DNA of 50,414 nucleotides from Methanobacteriota archaeon. GTDB lineage: Archaea > Halobacteriota > Methanomicrobia > Methanomicrobiales > Methanospirillaceae. The notes under the pieces were generated by a model. The model did no database searches and was not told the origin of the DNA. It saw only the letters and a list, made by a program, of their open reading frames with translations. Each line of letters begins with the position of its first letter. The stretch's first letter is position 1. This document shows, piece by piece, positions 28,786-36,734 of this stretch. The translations under genes and the position numbers were made by a program. Where the stretch lies: NCBI GenBank assembly GCA_029555345.1, contig JAKPSJ010000034.1, forward strand, positions 1 through 50,414, written 5' to 3'.

Positions 28786-28866
28786 ACATCATAATTTTTT
28801 TAGAAATAGTGTGTTATGGGCAATATTGTTGAACAGCAGATTTTTGATTAATCGCATAACCGCAAG

Positions 28867-28889
28867 TTATATCATATTATATGATATAA
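28867..28889. promoter_or_regulatory. 23-bp perfect palindrome upstream of RHH-like gene (putative operator/promoter)
   Basis: TTATATCATAT-T-ATATGATATAA, 13 bp upstream of ATG 28902. Confidence 0.6.
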
Positions 28890-28901
28890 TATGGAATAAT
28901 T

Positions 28902-29069
28902 ATGGTGAAAATGCTAATAGAACTGTCCGAGGAAGAGGATAAAATTGTGGAGGTGTTCAAAGTGGTAAAAGGGATGAATTCAAAACAGGATGCCATTAAG
29001 GAAATGATACGATACTTCGCGGTAGAAATTCGACCAAAGAATGTTGAGGGAAAAACGTATTTTAAATAA
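28902..29069 (+). CDS. Small RHH-like protein (DUF2683-like)
   Basis: 55-aa ORF MVKMLIELSEEEDKIVEVFKVVKGMNSKQDAIKEMIRYFAVEIRPKNVEGKTYFK. Confidence 0.65.
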   Translation: MVKMLIELSEEEDKIVEVFKVVKGMNSKQDAIKEMIRYFAVEIRPKNVEGKTYFK

Positions 29070-29084
29070 TGGCGGTGGGTAAGT

Positions 29085-29249
29085 ATGGGCAGACCAGTTC
29101 CGAGAAATAATACCAAGCGGATCGAAGGAGAGGATAGTGTTCTAGGAAAAATTTCTGGCCGAAGTGATGCCGTATTCCTCCGAAACAAGTACCAAACGGA
29201 GTTAGATAATGCTAATGCCGCTATAATTAATCATGTACATTATCTTTAA
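29085..29249 (+). CDS. Small hypothetical protein
   Basis: 54-aa ORF MGRPVPRNNTKRIEGEDSVLGKISGRSDAVFLRNKYQTELDNANAAIINHVHYL, tightly spaced between two co-directional ORFs. Confidence 0.4.
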   Translation: MGRPVPRNNTKRIEGEDSVLGKISGRSDAVFLRNKYQTELDNANAAIINHVHYL

Positions 29250-29255
29250 AATAAA

Positions 29256-29906
29256 ATGAAAGAATTAAAGGGAGCATACGATAATGCTCAACGTTTGAAA
29301 AAAAATATTGAAGCTCATTTGGAGGAACGCAAGACTCTCTATGAAAACCTTGAGAATTTACTTGCAAATGAAAAGGGTCATGAGAAGGAGATGTGGTTTG
29401 AAACCTTAAAAAGCAGAATTCAAGAGATGAAAGATAAAAATCTCACTGTTTTTCCAAAATTAAAAGATTCTGATGTTGAATCGATGAATATTGGATCAAC
29501 ATTAGATCATCCAAAACAGTACCCTGATTCTAAAATCAAAGACCGATATGAAAAAATATTAAATGACATTGAATGGAAAGAACGGGCAATACGTAAAGAG
29601 CGAGAATCCTATAACAGGGCCGTTTCATCCTATAATTACCTCTTGACACCTTTTGAAAAGAACATTCAAAAAGCTGATGATAAATTCGTAGCATACGATA
29701 AAATATTCCAAGAAGGAACAAAAAGATTGAATGAGTGCCGATATTCTGGTAGTATTTTTCATAAAATTTCGTCAGAAAAAGCCAAAGATGAAATTACCCT
29801 TGATACTTTATCGCATCGAGTTGAACAATTTAGGAACACACTGGACATTATCAAAAGAAATTTATCTCAATATGAAACGAGAAAATTCGTTGAAATGCAA
29901 TATTAG
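29256..29906 (+). CDS. Coiled-coil protein resembling the LemA helical domain
   Basis: 'YDNAQRLKKNIEAHLEERKTLYENLENLL...' and 'RYEKILNDIEWKERAIRKERESYNRAVSSYNYLLTPFEKNI' resemble LemA; no signal/TM. Confidence 0.55.
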   Translation: MKELKGAYDNAQRLKKNIEAHLEERKTLYENLENLLANEKGHEKEMWFETLKSRIQEMKDKNLTVFPKLKDSDVESMNIGSTLDHPKQYPDSKIKDRYEKILNDIEWKERAIRKERESYNRAVSSYNYLLTPFEKNIQKADDKFVAYDKIFQEGTKRLNECRYSGSIFHKISSEKAKDEITLDTLSHRVEQFRNTLDIIKRNLSQYETRKFVEMQY

Positions 29907-30456
29907 GTGAGCAATACGCACTAAAAAATGAAAACAAGTATTTCAATGGGAATAAATGAAAGAGGATTACGATTTACCCCCTCTATTTGCACATCTCTAA
30001 CCATTTTCCTGTGCCTTTTTTGATTCGCAATAGTGACTGAAAATGAGAGGGTGCGGGAACGGGCCATCGAGTTCGAGTTCACTTGCTGGATAATCGGTTC
30101 GATCGCCGTCGGAACGCTCTTCGGGGTCGAGAGGGGATCTCTTGCCTATAGGTATTGAAGCGAACAGCCCTTGCTCTGACTCGATATTCGCTCAAAATAG
30201 CAAAATACCTCTAATTATCTGTAAATTGATGAAAAATTTTCAGATTTTTTAGAAAACACCCTGGAACGTCCACCAGTCTCAAGGAATGAAAATTCACAAT
30301 CCTTCTCCTGTTTGAGAATCGGCAAGTGAAACAGTCAATTATTATGCCAACATCGAAAAAGCACCAGGATGATGTTAATCTCTTTGAATAATATTTGGAT
30401 GATATTTAAAAATATTTATTAACATTATAGTGAGATTATGAGGAGTGTATTAACCA

Positions 30457-30726
30457 ATGGATTCAAGTAACACTGACAAGGCTCGTGTGACGCAGTATAA
30501 AAGGAGATACAAGTCAATCACAAAGAAACAAAATTCATTGCAAAAATTGAGAGCGATTGGCTCTTCTAGGTGGGCGGCCTGCAGTTCCGCCCGACCGTGT
30601 AGGTCCGGAATGGCACCAATGCCTAGGTTCCAGGATCTCAGGGAATATGCACTTGGAAGCTGCAAGGGGCATTTTCTCATTTGGCATGCAATCGCATTGA
30701 AAACAGGAGATAGGGAAGAATTGTAA
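30457..30726 (+). CDS. Hypothetical small basic protein, or structured leader RNA
   Basis: 89-aa ORF with GAGGAG upstream and TATA-like TTTAAAAATATTTATTA near 30405; 3' half is GC-rich and foldable, so coding status uncertain. Confidence 0.4.
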   Translation: MDSSNTDKARVTQYKRRYKSITKKQNSLQKLRAIGSSRWAACSSARPCRSGMAPMPRFQDLREYALGSCKGHFLIWHAIALKTGDREEL

Positions 30727-30753
30727 CATTCGTTAAAAAAGGAGGTTTTAACT

Positions 30754-32034
30754 ATGGCAGATTATACGAAAATGTGGCAGGACCTTGGACTTGACATCGA
30801 GAGCCACGAGGCCCTGCTTTCGGTTCTCGGAAAAGCATATGCGGACATTTTCCTCGTGCAGAAGAATCGCCCGGAGGGGATGAAGTATTTCGATTTCGTC
30901 ATGAGCGAGGTTCATGGGCTCCGTATAAAGGAGATCATGGATGCCAAGGCACAGGGGAGGATCGTTGTCGGCTCGTATTGCACCTTCGTCCCGGAAGAGC
31001 TTGTCCTTGCCGTTGATGGAGTGGCGGTAGGCTTGTGTGCCGGCGCTGAATTCGGTTTCGAGGCTGCCGAGACACTGCTGCCGCGGAACACCTGTTCGCT
31101 CATCAAGTCCGTGTTCGGGTTCAAGCTCGGCAGGGTATGCCCGTACCTCGAGTCCTGTGATATTGTCGTCGGGGAGAACACCTGCGACGGTAAGAAGAAG
31201 GCTTACGAGATCCTCGCCCCGCTCGTAAAAGATTTCTACGTCATGGATATGCCCCAGGTCAAGAGCGAGATGGGAAGAAAGCTCCTTCGTGAGGAGTACC
31301 GAAAGTTCATGGCCAAGCTCGAGATGGAGAGCGGAAAGGAGATCACCCCCGCCTCTCTGAAGAGGGGGATCGAGATCGTCAATGAGAAGCGGAAAGCCAT
31401 GCTCCGACTCAATGCCCTCCGTGCCGCAGATCCGACACCGATATCGGGGCTCGATGCCCTCCTGATCAACCAAGTCTTCTTCCATGACGACCCTGTCCGT
31501 TTCACTGACTCCGTCAACAAGATCTGCGACGAGCTCGAGATCCGGGTAAAGGACCACACCGGCGTGGCACCGAAAGGAACAACGAGACTTATTGTATCCG
31601 GCTGTCCGATGGCAGTCCCGAACTGGAAGGTACCCATGCTGATCGAATCCAGCAACGCTGTCATTGTTGGCGAAGAGTCCTGCGTAGGCGAGCGCAGCAC
31701 TCGCTGGCTGACTGATGTAAAAGGCAGCACCATAGACGAGATGCTCGACGCGATTGTTGATCGGTATTTCAATATCGACTGTGCCATCTTCACCCCCAAC
31801 CCCTCGCGGGTCAACCATGTGAAGGAGATGGTAAAGGATCTCCACGCAAACGGTGTCATCCACTACAGCCTCCAGTTCTGTCAGCCCTACATCATCGAGA
31901 GCAACCCGGTGGAGAAGGAACTGGAGAAGTCGCACATACCGACGCTCCGTCTCGAGACCGATTACAGCCAGGAAGACACCGGCCAGCTCAAGACCCGGAT
32001 CGAGGCATTTGTCGAGCGCCTGAAAAAAAGATGA
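30754..32034 (+). CDS. Double-cubane cluster protein / 2-hydroxyacyl-CoA dehydratase-like protein
   Basis: HgdB/DCCP-like sequence with conserved Cys ('RVCPYLESCDIVVGENTCDGKKKAYE', 'SGCPMAVPNWKV'); perfect Shine-Dalgarno GGAGG. Confidence 0.88.
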   Translation: MADYTKMWQDLGLDIESHEALLSVLGKAYADIFLVQKNRPEGMKYFDFVMSEVHGLRIKEIMDAKAQGRIVVGSYCTFVPEELVLAVDGVAVGLCAGAEFGFEAAETLLPRNTCSLIKSVFGFKLGRVCPYLESCDIVVGENTCDGKKKAYEILAPLVKDFYVMDMPQVKSEMGRKLLREEYRKFMAKLEMESGKEITPASLKRGIEIVNEKRKAMLRLNALRAADPTPISGLDALLINQVFFHDDPVRFTDSVNKICDELEIRVKDHTGVAPKGTTRLIVSGCPMAVPNWKVPMLIESSNAVIVGEESCVGERSTRWLTDVKGSTIDEMLDAIVDRYFNIDCAIFTPNPSRVNHVKEMVKDLHANGVIHYSLQFCQPYIIESNPVEKELEKSHIPTLRLETDYSQEDTGQLKTRIEAFVERLKKR

Positions 32035-32789
32035 GATCTGCGGGAATCGATCTAGGGTCGCGGACGATAAAGTTTGCCGTTGTGGAAGATGGCAGGCTTG
32101 TCCATTCCCGAAAAGATGCCACTTCTCACGACCCGCTTGGAACTGCCCGGCAACTCATGGACGGGATTACCTTCGACCGGCTCACTGCAACCGGCTATGG
32201 GCGGCATCTCATCAAGGGGAGCATTGACTGCCCGGTTATCAGCGAGATATCGGCTTTCGTGCAGGGGGCCAGATTTTACTCAAATGACTGCCAATCGATC
32301 CTTGATATCGGCGGCCAGGATACGAAAGCGATCTCTCTGGATGACAAGGGGTGCCTGTGCAAATTCGAGATGAACGATCGCTGCGCCGCAGGAACTGGTC
32401 GGTTCCTCGAGGTGATGGCTGCGGCGCTCGGGTTCACTCTTGAAGAATTTGCAGCCGAGGCCATATTGGCGAACCGGGCTGAGAAAATAAATAGCATGTG
32501 CACGGTGTTTGCGGAATCCGAAGTCATATCCCTCATCTCGCAGGGTGCCGACCGCCGTGAAGTTGCTCTCGGTATCCATAAGGCCATCATTAGCCGCTCG
32601 GCGAGCCTTTTGAAGCGGGTTTCATCTGCCGGGAAAATATTTTTTGCCGGGGGGGTCGCACTGAATCCCTGTGCACGATCTCTCCTTGAGACGGAGACGA
32701 ACAGACCGGTCTTTGTCCCGCCCGACCCGCAGATGGTCGGTGCGATTGGAGCTGCACTCGATGCAGCGGAAGAGGATTGGAACCTGTAA
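32031..32789 (+). CDS. Acyl-CoA dehydratase activase-type ATPase (BadF/BadG/BcrA/BcrD family)
   Basis: 'GIDLGSRTIKFAVVEDG', 'DIGGQDTKAI', 'NDRCAAGTGRFLEVMA'. Confidence 0.93.
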   Translation: MRSAGIDLGSRTIKFAVVEDGRLVHSRKDATSHDPLGTARQLMDGITFDRLTATGYGRHLIKGSIDCPVISEISAFVQGARFYSNDCQSILDIGGQDTKAISLDDKGCLCKFEMNDRCAAGTGRFLEVMAAALGFTLEEFAAEAILANRAEKINSMCTVFAESEVISLISQGADRREVALGIHKAIISRSASLLKRVSSAGKIFFAGGVALNPCARSLLETETNRPVFVPPDPQMVGAIGAALDAAEEDWNL

Positions 32790-32910
32790 TTTCTGATTTT
32801 TGAATTAGAGCTGACCGCTCCTGATATAGATCGTGGCGATGAAAAATTGGTCACCCGAAGAAATTCCTTGGACGGACTGGATCCACAATTCGACAAAAGG
32901 GGGAACGACC

Positions 32911-34362
32911 TCATTTTTTACGCTCGACAGCATGATGGTCATCGGCAGTTGCCACGGCATTTTCCTGCACCGGCATGTCCCGCCGGTGCACCAGGCGGTG
33001 TATCATCAGGATGAAATTTGCCAGGTACCGTTCTTTTTGTTCGATCCTCCGGAGGAATACAGCCTCTTCGGAGAGGAACATCGCCTTGAGGTGGTGGATA
33101 TCCTCCTTCGGCGAGAAGAACACGTAGAGGGGGATTCCTGCCAGGATAACGAGGATGCCGACAACGGCATCGATCAATGAGGAACTCACGATCAGGAAGA
33201 AGCAGATGAACAGCCCTGCCAGGGGAACGACTCTATGGGCGGTACTTATCGACCCTTCCTGGAGGACGATGCAGGCGAAACAGGTGAGGAGGAACGCGAA
33301 GGCCAGGTTGAAGACGGAGAAAGAGATGAGGCCCTGGATCGACGAGAAAAGAGAGAGCAGGAAGGCGACGAGGCCCTGGACGAAGATTCCTGTGACGGGT
33401 GTCTGGTAGACCGGGTGAACCCTCGCAAAGATGCGGGGGAACAGGCCGTCAATGGCCATCGCATAGGAGAGCCGGCTTGTTCCGATCATCCCGGACTCGT
33501 TGGAACCGGAGACCGAGAAGAGTGCGCCGATGGTCATGAGAAGGGCGCCTGCCGAGCCGAGGAGAGTACGTCCCACGAGGACGAGGGGAGTCTTCGTCAT
33601 TGCAAGGTCCTTCCAGTTCACCACGCCGTAGACAATGAAGTTCGTGGAGATGTAGAACGCCATGACGATACCCATCCCTATGACGATCGCCCTGGGGATC
33701 ACTCTCTCCGGGTTCTCGACCTCACCGGCAGGAAGCGTTGCAAGTTCGAACCCAACGTATGCCCAGAAGATCAGGACGAGTGCCGTTCCTGCTGACTGCA
33801 GGCCTAGGGGAGCGAGTGGTGTGTAATTATCGATGAAAGGGCCGGGGTTCCAGGTAAGGGTCATGAACCCGGCCACGACGATGATGAAGAGAGGGACCAG
33901 CTTCACGAGGGTGAGCGCATCGTTGACCAGGCCAGCAGCCTTCACCCCAGCGATGTTGACTGCGGTCAGGGCGAACACGAACACACCCTTGACGAGTATC
34001 TCCTGCAGCGGGTCGAGGGGGGCAAGGTACTCGAGGTAGTTGACAAAGGCGATAGTAAAGACCGGCAATGCGAGGATCTCGGCAATCCAGAGGCTCCAGC
34101 CGGCGAGAAACCCCCAGAAATCATCGAATGCAGCAGAGACATAGGCGAAGGGGCCACCCACGCGGGGGACGAGGGAACTGCACTCGGCAAAGACGAATGC
34201 AATCAGGATGGCAAAAATTCCCGCAACCAGCCAGATCGCCAGGGAAAAAGGGCCGAGGAGCCCTGCCGTGATTGCAGACGCGATATAGATATCTGCACCC
34301 ACGATCGACCCGACAACGATACTCGCGACATCGAACAACCCGAGGAGTCTCCGGGTCGCCAT
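32911..34362 (-). CDS. APC-family amino acid permease
   Basis: 12-TM-like protein 'IVVGSIVGADIYIASAITAGLLGPFSLAIWLVAGI'. Confidence 0.9.
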   Translation of the reverse strand: MATRRLLGLFDVASIVVGSIVGADIYIASAITAGLLGPFSLAIWLVAGIFAILIAFVFAECSSLVPRVGGPFAYVSAAFDDFWGFLAGWSLWIAEILALPVFTIAFVNYLEYLAPLDPLQEILVKGVFVFALTAVNIAGVKAAGLVNDALTLVKLVPLFIIVVAGFMTLTWNPGPFIDNYTPLAPLGLQSAGTALVLIFWAYVGFELATLPAGEVENPERVIPRAIVIGMGIVMAFYISTNFIVYGVVNWKDLAMTKTPLVLVGRTLLGSAGALLMTIGALFSVSGSNESGMIGTSRLSYAMAIDGLFPRIFARVHPVYQTPVTGIFVQGLVAFLLSLFSSIQGLISFSVFNLAFAFLLTCFACIVLQEGSISTAHRVVPLAGLFICFFLIVSSSLIDAVVGILVILAGIPLYVFFSPKEDIHHLKAMFLSEEAVFLRRIEQKERYLANFILMIHRLVHRRDMPVQENAVATADDHHAVERKK

Positions 34363-34573
34363 AAACTGACTTTTTTCTGCATCGGCTGATAAACATGCTG
34401 TCCGGTGAGAGAATACGCCTGCCTTGCTCCATCGACCGGTTCGGGAAGAGAGGCGGGGGAAAGATGATCGACGGTCACATGCATCAACCGGAGTGAAGCG
34501 TTAGTTCCAGTTTTTTTTTTATCTCCATGCCTGCACTTTTCCTGAAAAGGCGTGGGGATATGCCAGGCTTTCC

Positions 34574-35437
34574 TCACACCAGCGGTTGAGGTTCGTCACC
34601 GTGCGTAACGGGGAGCTTCGAATTGCTGAGTACCACGGGGGCTGGAGAACAGCGGACTTTTTCGAGGACGAGTGCCTTCCCTGCCTCCGTCATCGCGAAG
34701 ACCGGGATGGATACGCCCGCCTGGAGCAATGCCCGTCGGCCTGCCTGTTCCCTGGCATGCCGGGACGCACACGCCGTGATGATGTCCGCGCTGTCTGCCA
34801 GGACGAGTGCCTCCTCCCGCGATATCCCCGTTGTATGCACGGCGATGATCAGGGCTCTGGGAAAGTCCATGCGGATGGAATGTGCATCTTCGGGCGATGC
34901 AACAGTCACCCCGATGCGGGCAAACCCACTCTTTTCCGCTTCGAGGACGCCACCCGCCTGGTCGATTCGTGCTGCCCCGGTGTCGACCACGATCCCGCCG
35001 CCCGCCTGGACCCTCTCCATGACCCGCGGTATCGGGGACGTGGCGACGAGCCCGGACATCCTCCCCCCGATGCCCTGGACGAGTGACGGGCGCGTGGCAA
35101 TGACTGTGCCGGCACCGTCGCACGCGATGACGGCGCAGTCGAGGAGACCGGAGGAAAGCCCGCACGCGAGGAGTTCGGATGCCCCGAAACCGACGAAATC
35201 CCCCCCGGCTTCGACAACCCTCTCCGGCGTGCACATCCCGAATGTCCTGATCCGGAACTCCATGTTCTCCCTGATCGCGTCAGGAGTGATCGCGAGGACA
35301 GGCTTTCCGAACCGGCGTGCAAGCGGGCACTCCCTGATGAGCGGTTCCCCGACGGAAACGACCTCCCCGTTGCGGATGACAACCCTCGCTTTCCCGATTG
35401 CCTCGATGACGTGCTCGTCGCGTACTGTCTCAGTCAT
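34574..35437 (-). CDS. Methanogenesis marker protein 8
   Basis: Whole-length resemblance to the DUF2099/marker 8 family ('CPLARRFGKP', 'GDFVGFGASELLACGL', 'CDGAGTVIATRPSLVQGIGGRMSGLV'). Confidence 0.85.
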   Translation of the reverse strand: MTETVRDEHVIEAIGKARVVIRNGEVVSVGEPLIRECPLARRFGKPVLAITPDAIRENMEFRIRTFGMCTPERVVEAGGDFVGFGASELLACGLSSGLLDCAVIACDGAGTVIATRPSLVQGIGGRMSGLVATSPIPRVMERVQAGGGIVVDTGAARIDQAGGVLEAEKSGFARIGVTVASPEDAHSIRMDFPRALIIAVHTTGISREEALVLADSADIITACASRHAREQAGRRALLQAGVSIPVFAMTEAGKALVLEKVRCSPAPVVLSNSKLPVTHGDEPQPLV

Positions 35438-35491
35438 GTCCCCGGCATCACCTTCCCAGCCTGCCTGGAAAAGAGCATGCGGTCTCCTCCT

Positions 35492-36415
35492 TCAGGTACG
35501 CCCCTTCATTCTCAGGAAAACTGCGATCCCGGAAACCCCCAGGGAGATGGCCGGGAGAAGGGCAGGGAGGGGTGCAGCCTTGGTGGGCGTGGGGCTCGTG
35601 GCAGTTTCTGTGGGGGTGGTCGGAACGGTCGTGGTGGTCGTGGTGACGCTCGTCGAGGGAGTCGTCGTCGGGGTGGAACTCGGGGTCGGAGTCGCCGTTG
35701 TCATTACCACGAGTTCTACGTTGTCGAGGTAGCCCTCGGAATACGGTCCTGAAACGTAATCTCCCTTCGTGGTGATCGCAAGCCGGTCCAGGAAGTGCAG
35801 CTCACGCGAGACAGGGACGAAGTAGCCGAAGACCACTTCACCAGTCTCCTTTTTGACGACCTTTATATCTGCATTCCTGAGTTCCTTGTTGTACCGAATC
35901 GTCACGTGGTACGTTGTGTTTTCCTGGAACTCGACCGTCCTGCACCCGGTCAGTTCACCGCAATACGAAGCATAATAGCTGGAGGTCTCCTTCATCTGGT
36001 TGTTCTGGTCGATGACCCGCAACGTGAAGAGTTTCCCGTATTTCCCGTTTTCAAGGGCAGAAAGAACAGTCGTTCCCCGCGTGAAGTCCATCTCCGTACT
36101 CGTGAGCCCGAACCGGAACGCACTGTTCGGTTGTGATTCGAGGATGATCACGTCATAGTCGAGGACGAACGACTGCCCATCGTACTTGATGGGTGTGTAT
36201 GAGTACCCGTTCGTCCCCCCTTCTGTCCTGAAGTGATACATCCCGAGTGAACTGTCCCAGAAGTACCGGGATGGACTGTTGGTAATCCACCCCGGGTTCT
36301 CTGTGAAGTCTGTCGAATATACGATTGTACTCTGGACATCTGCCATGGCTGGGAGGAAAAGTCCTGCCATGCAGGTCGCCAGGAACAGGACCAGGAATGA
36401 CCTTGACCAATGCAT
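35492..36415 (-). CDS. Secreted surface protein with jelly-roll-like domain, Thr-rich stalk and C-terminal anchor
   Basis: Signal peptide; 'DFTENPGWITNSPSRYFWDSSLGMYHFRTEGG'; TTTPSTSVTTTTTTVPTTPTETATSPTPTKAAPLPALLPAISLGVSGIAVFLRMKGRT. Confidence 0.78.
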   Translation of the reverse strand: MHWSRSFLVLFLATCMAGLFLPAMADVQSTIVYSTDFTENPGWITNSPSRYFWDSSLGMYHFRTEGGTNGYSYTPIKYDGQSFVLDYDVIILESQPNSAFRFGLTSTEMDFTRGTTVLSALENGKYGKLFTLRVIDQNNQMKETSSYYASYCGELTGCRTVEFQENTTYHVTIRYNKELRNADIKVVKKETGEVVFGYFVPVSRELHFLDRLAITTKGDYVSGPYSEGYLDNVELVVMTTATPTPSSTPTTTPSTSVTTTTTTVPTTPTETATSPTPTKAAPLPALLPAISLGVSGIAVFLRMKGRT

Positions 36416-36734
36416 CTGTCTCTCTCCTATTAGTTCAGGTAGGAACCGTGCAATATTCCCCTTTATGCACTGCAGGAACCTGCTGGCAACCCAGGCATCT
36501 GGGGGGAGGAATATCCGGACGGAAAATCATTGTGGGAAATGTTGCAGAGATTGGTAAGTCTCCCCCCTCTATAATTTTTGCGACTTGGCTGGATATTCCC
36601 GCTACCGACCGCCGCGACACGCGGGAAATCCACGGATACGGGGAATATGATTAATTATCTGGGTGACACATGCAGTATGAGGAGTAGAAATCTCACGTGT
36701 TCCTGAGTGATTCCCATCAGGAGGACTCCTGCTG

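Noticed and set aside
27040-28800. Target-site duplication around the IS
   Set aside because: No convincing identical short direct repeats adjacent to the terminal inverted repeats
30590-30640. GGTCCGGAA string reminiscent of SRP RNA domain IV
   Set aside because: The following bases do not form the SRP helix 8 (no AGCA strand, tetraloop closing pair missing)
26929-30753. Second partial copy of the tRNA-Leu 3' end as an attachment site
   Set aside because: No duplicate of GGTTCAAATCCCATCCCTCGCA noticed by eye downstream; a computed search would be needed
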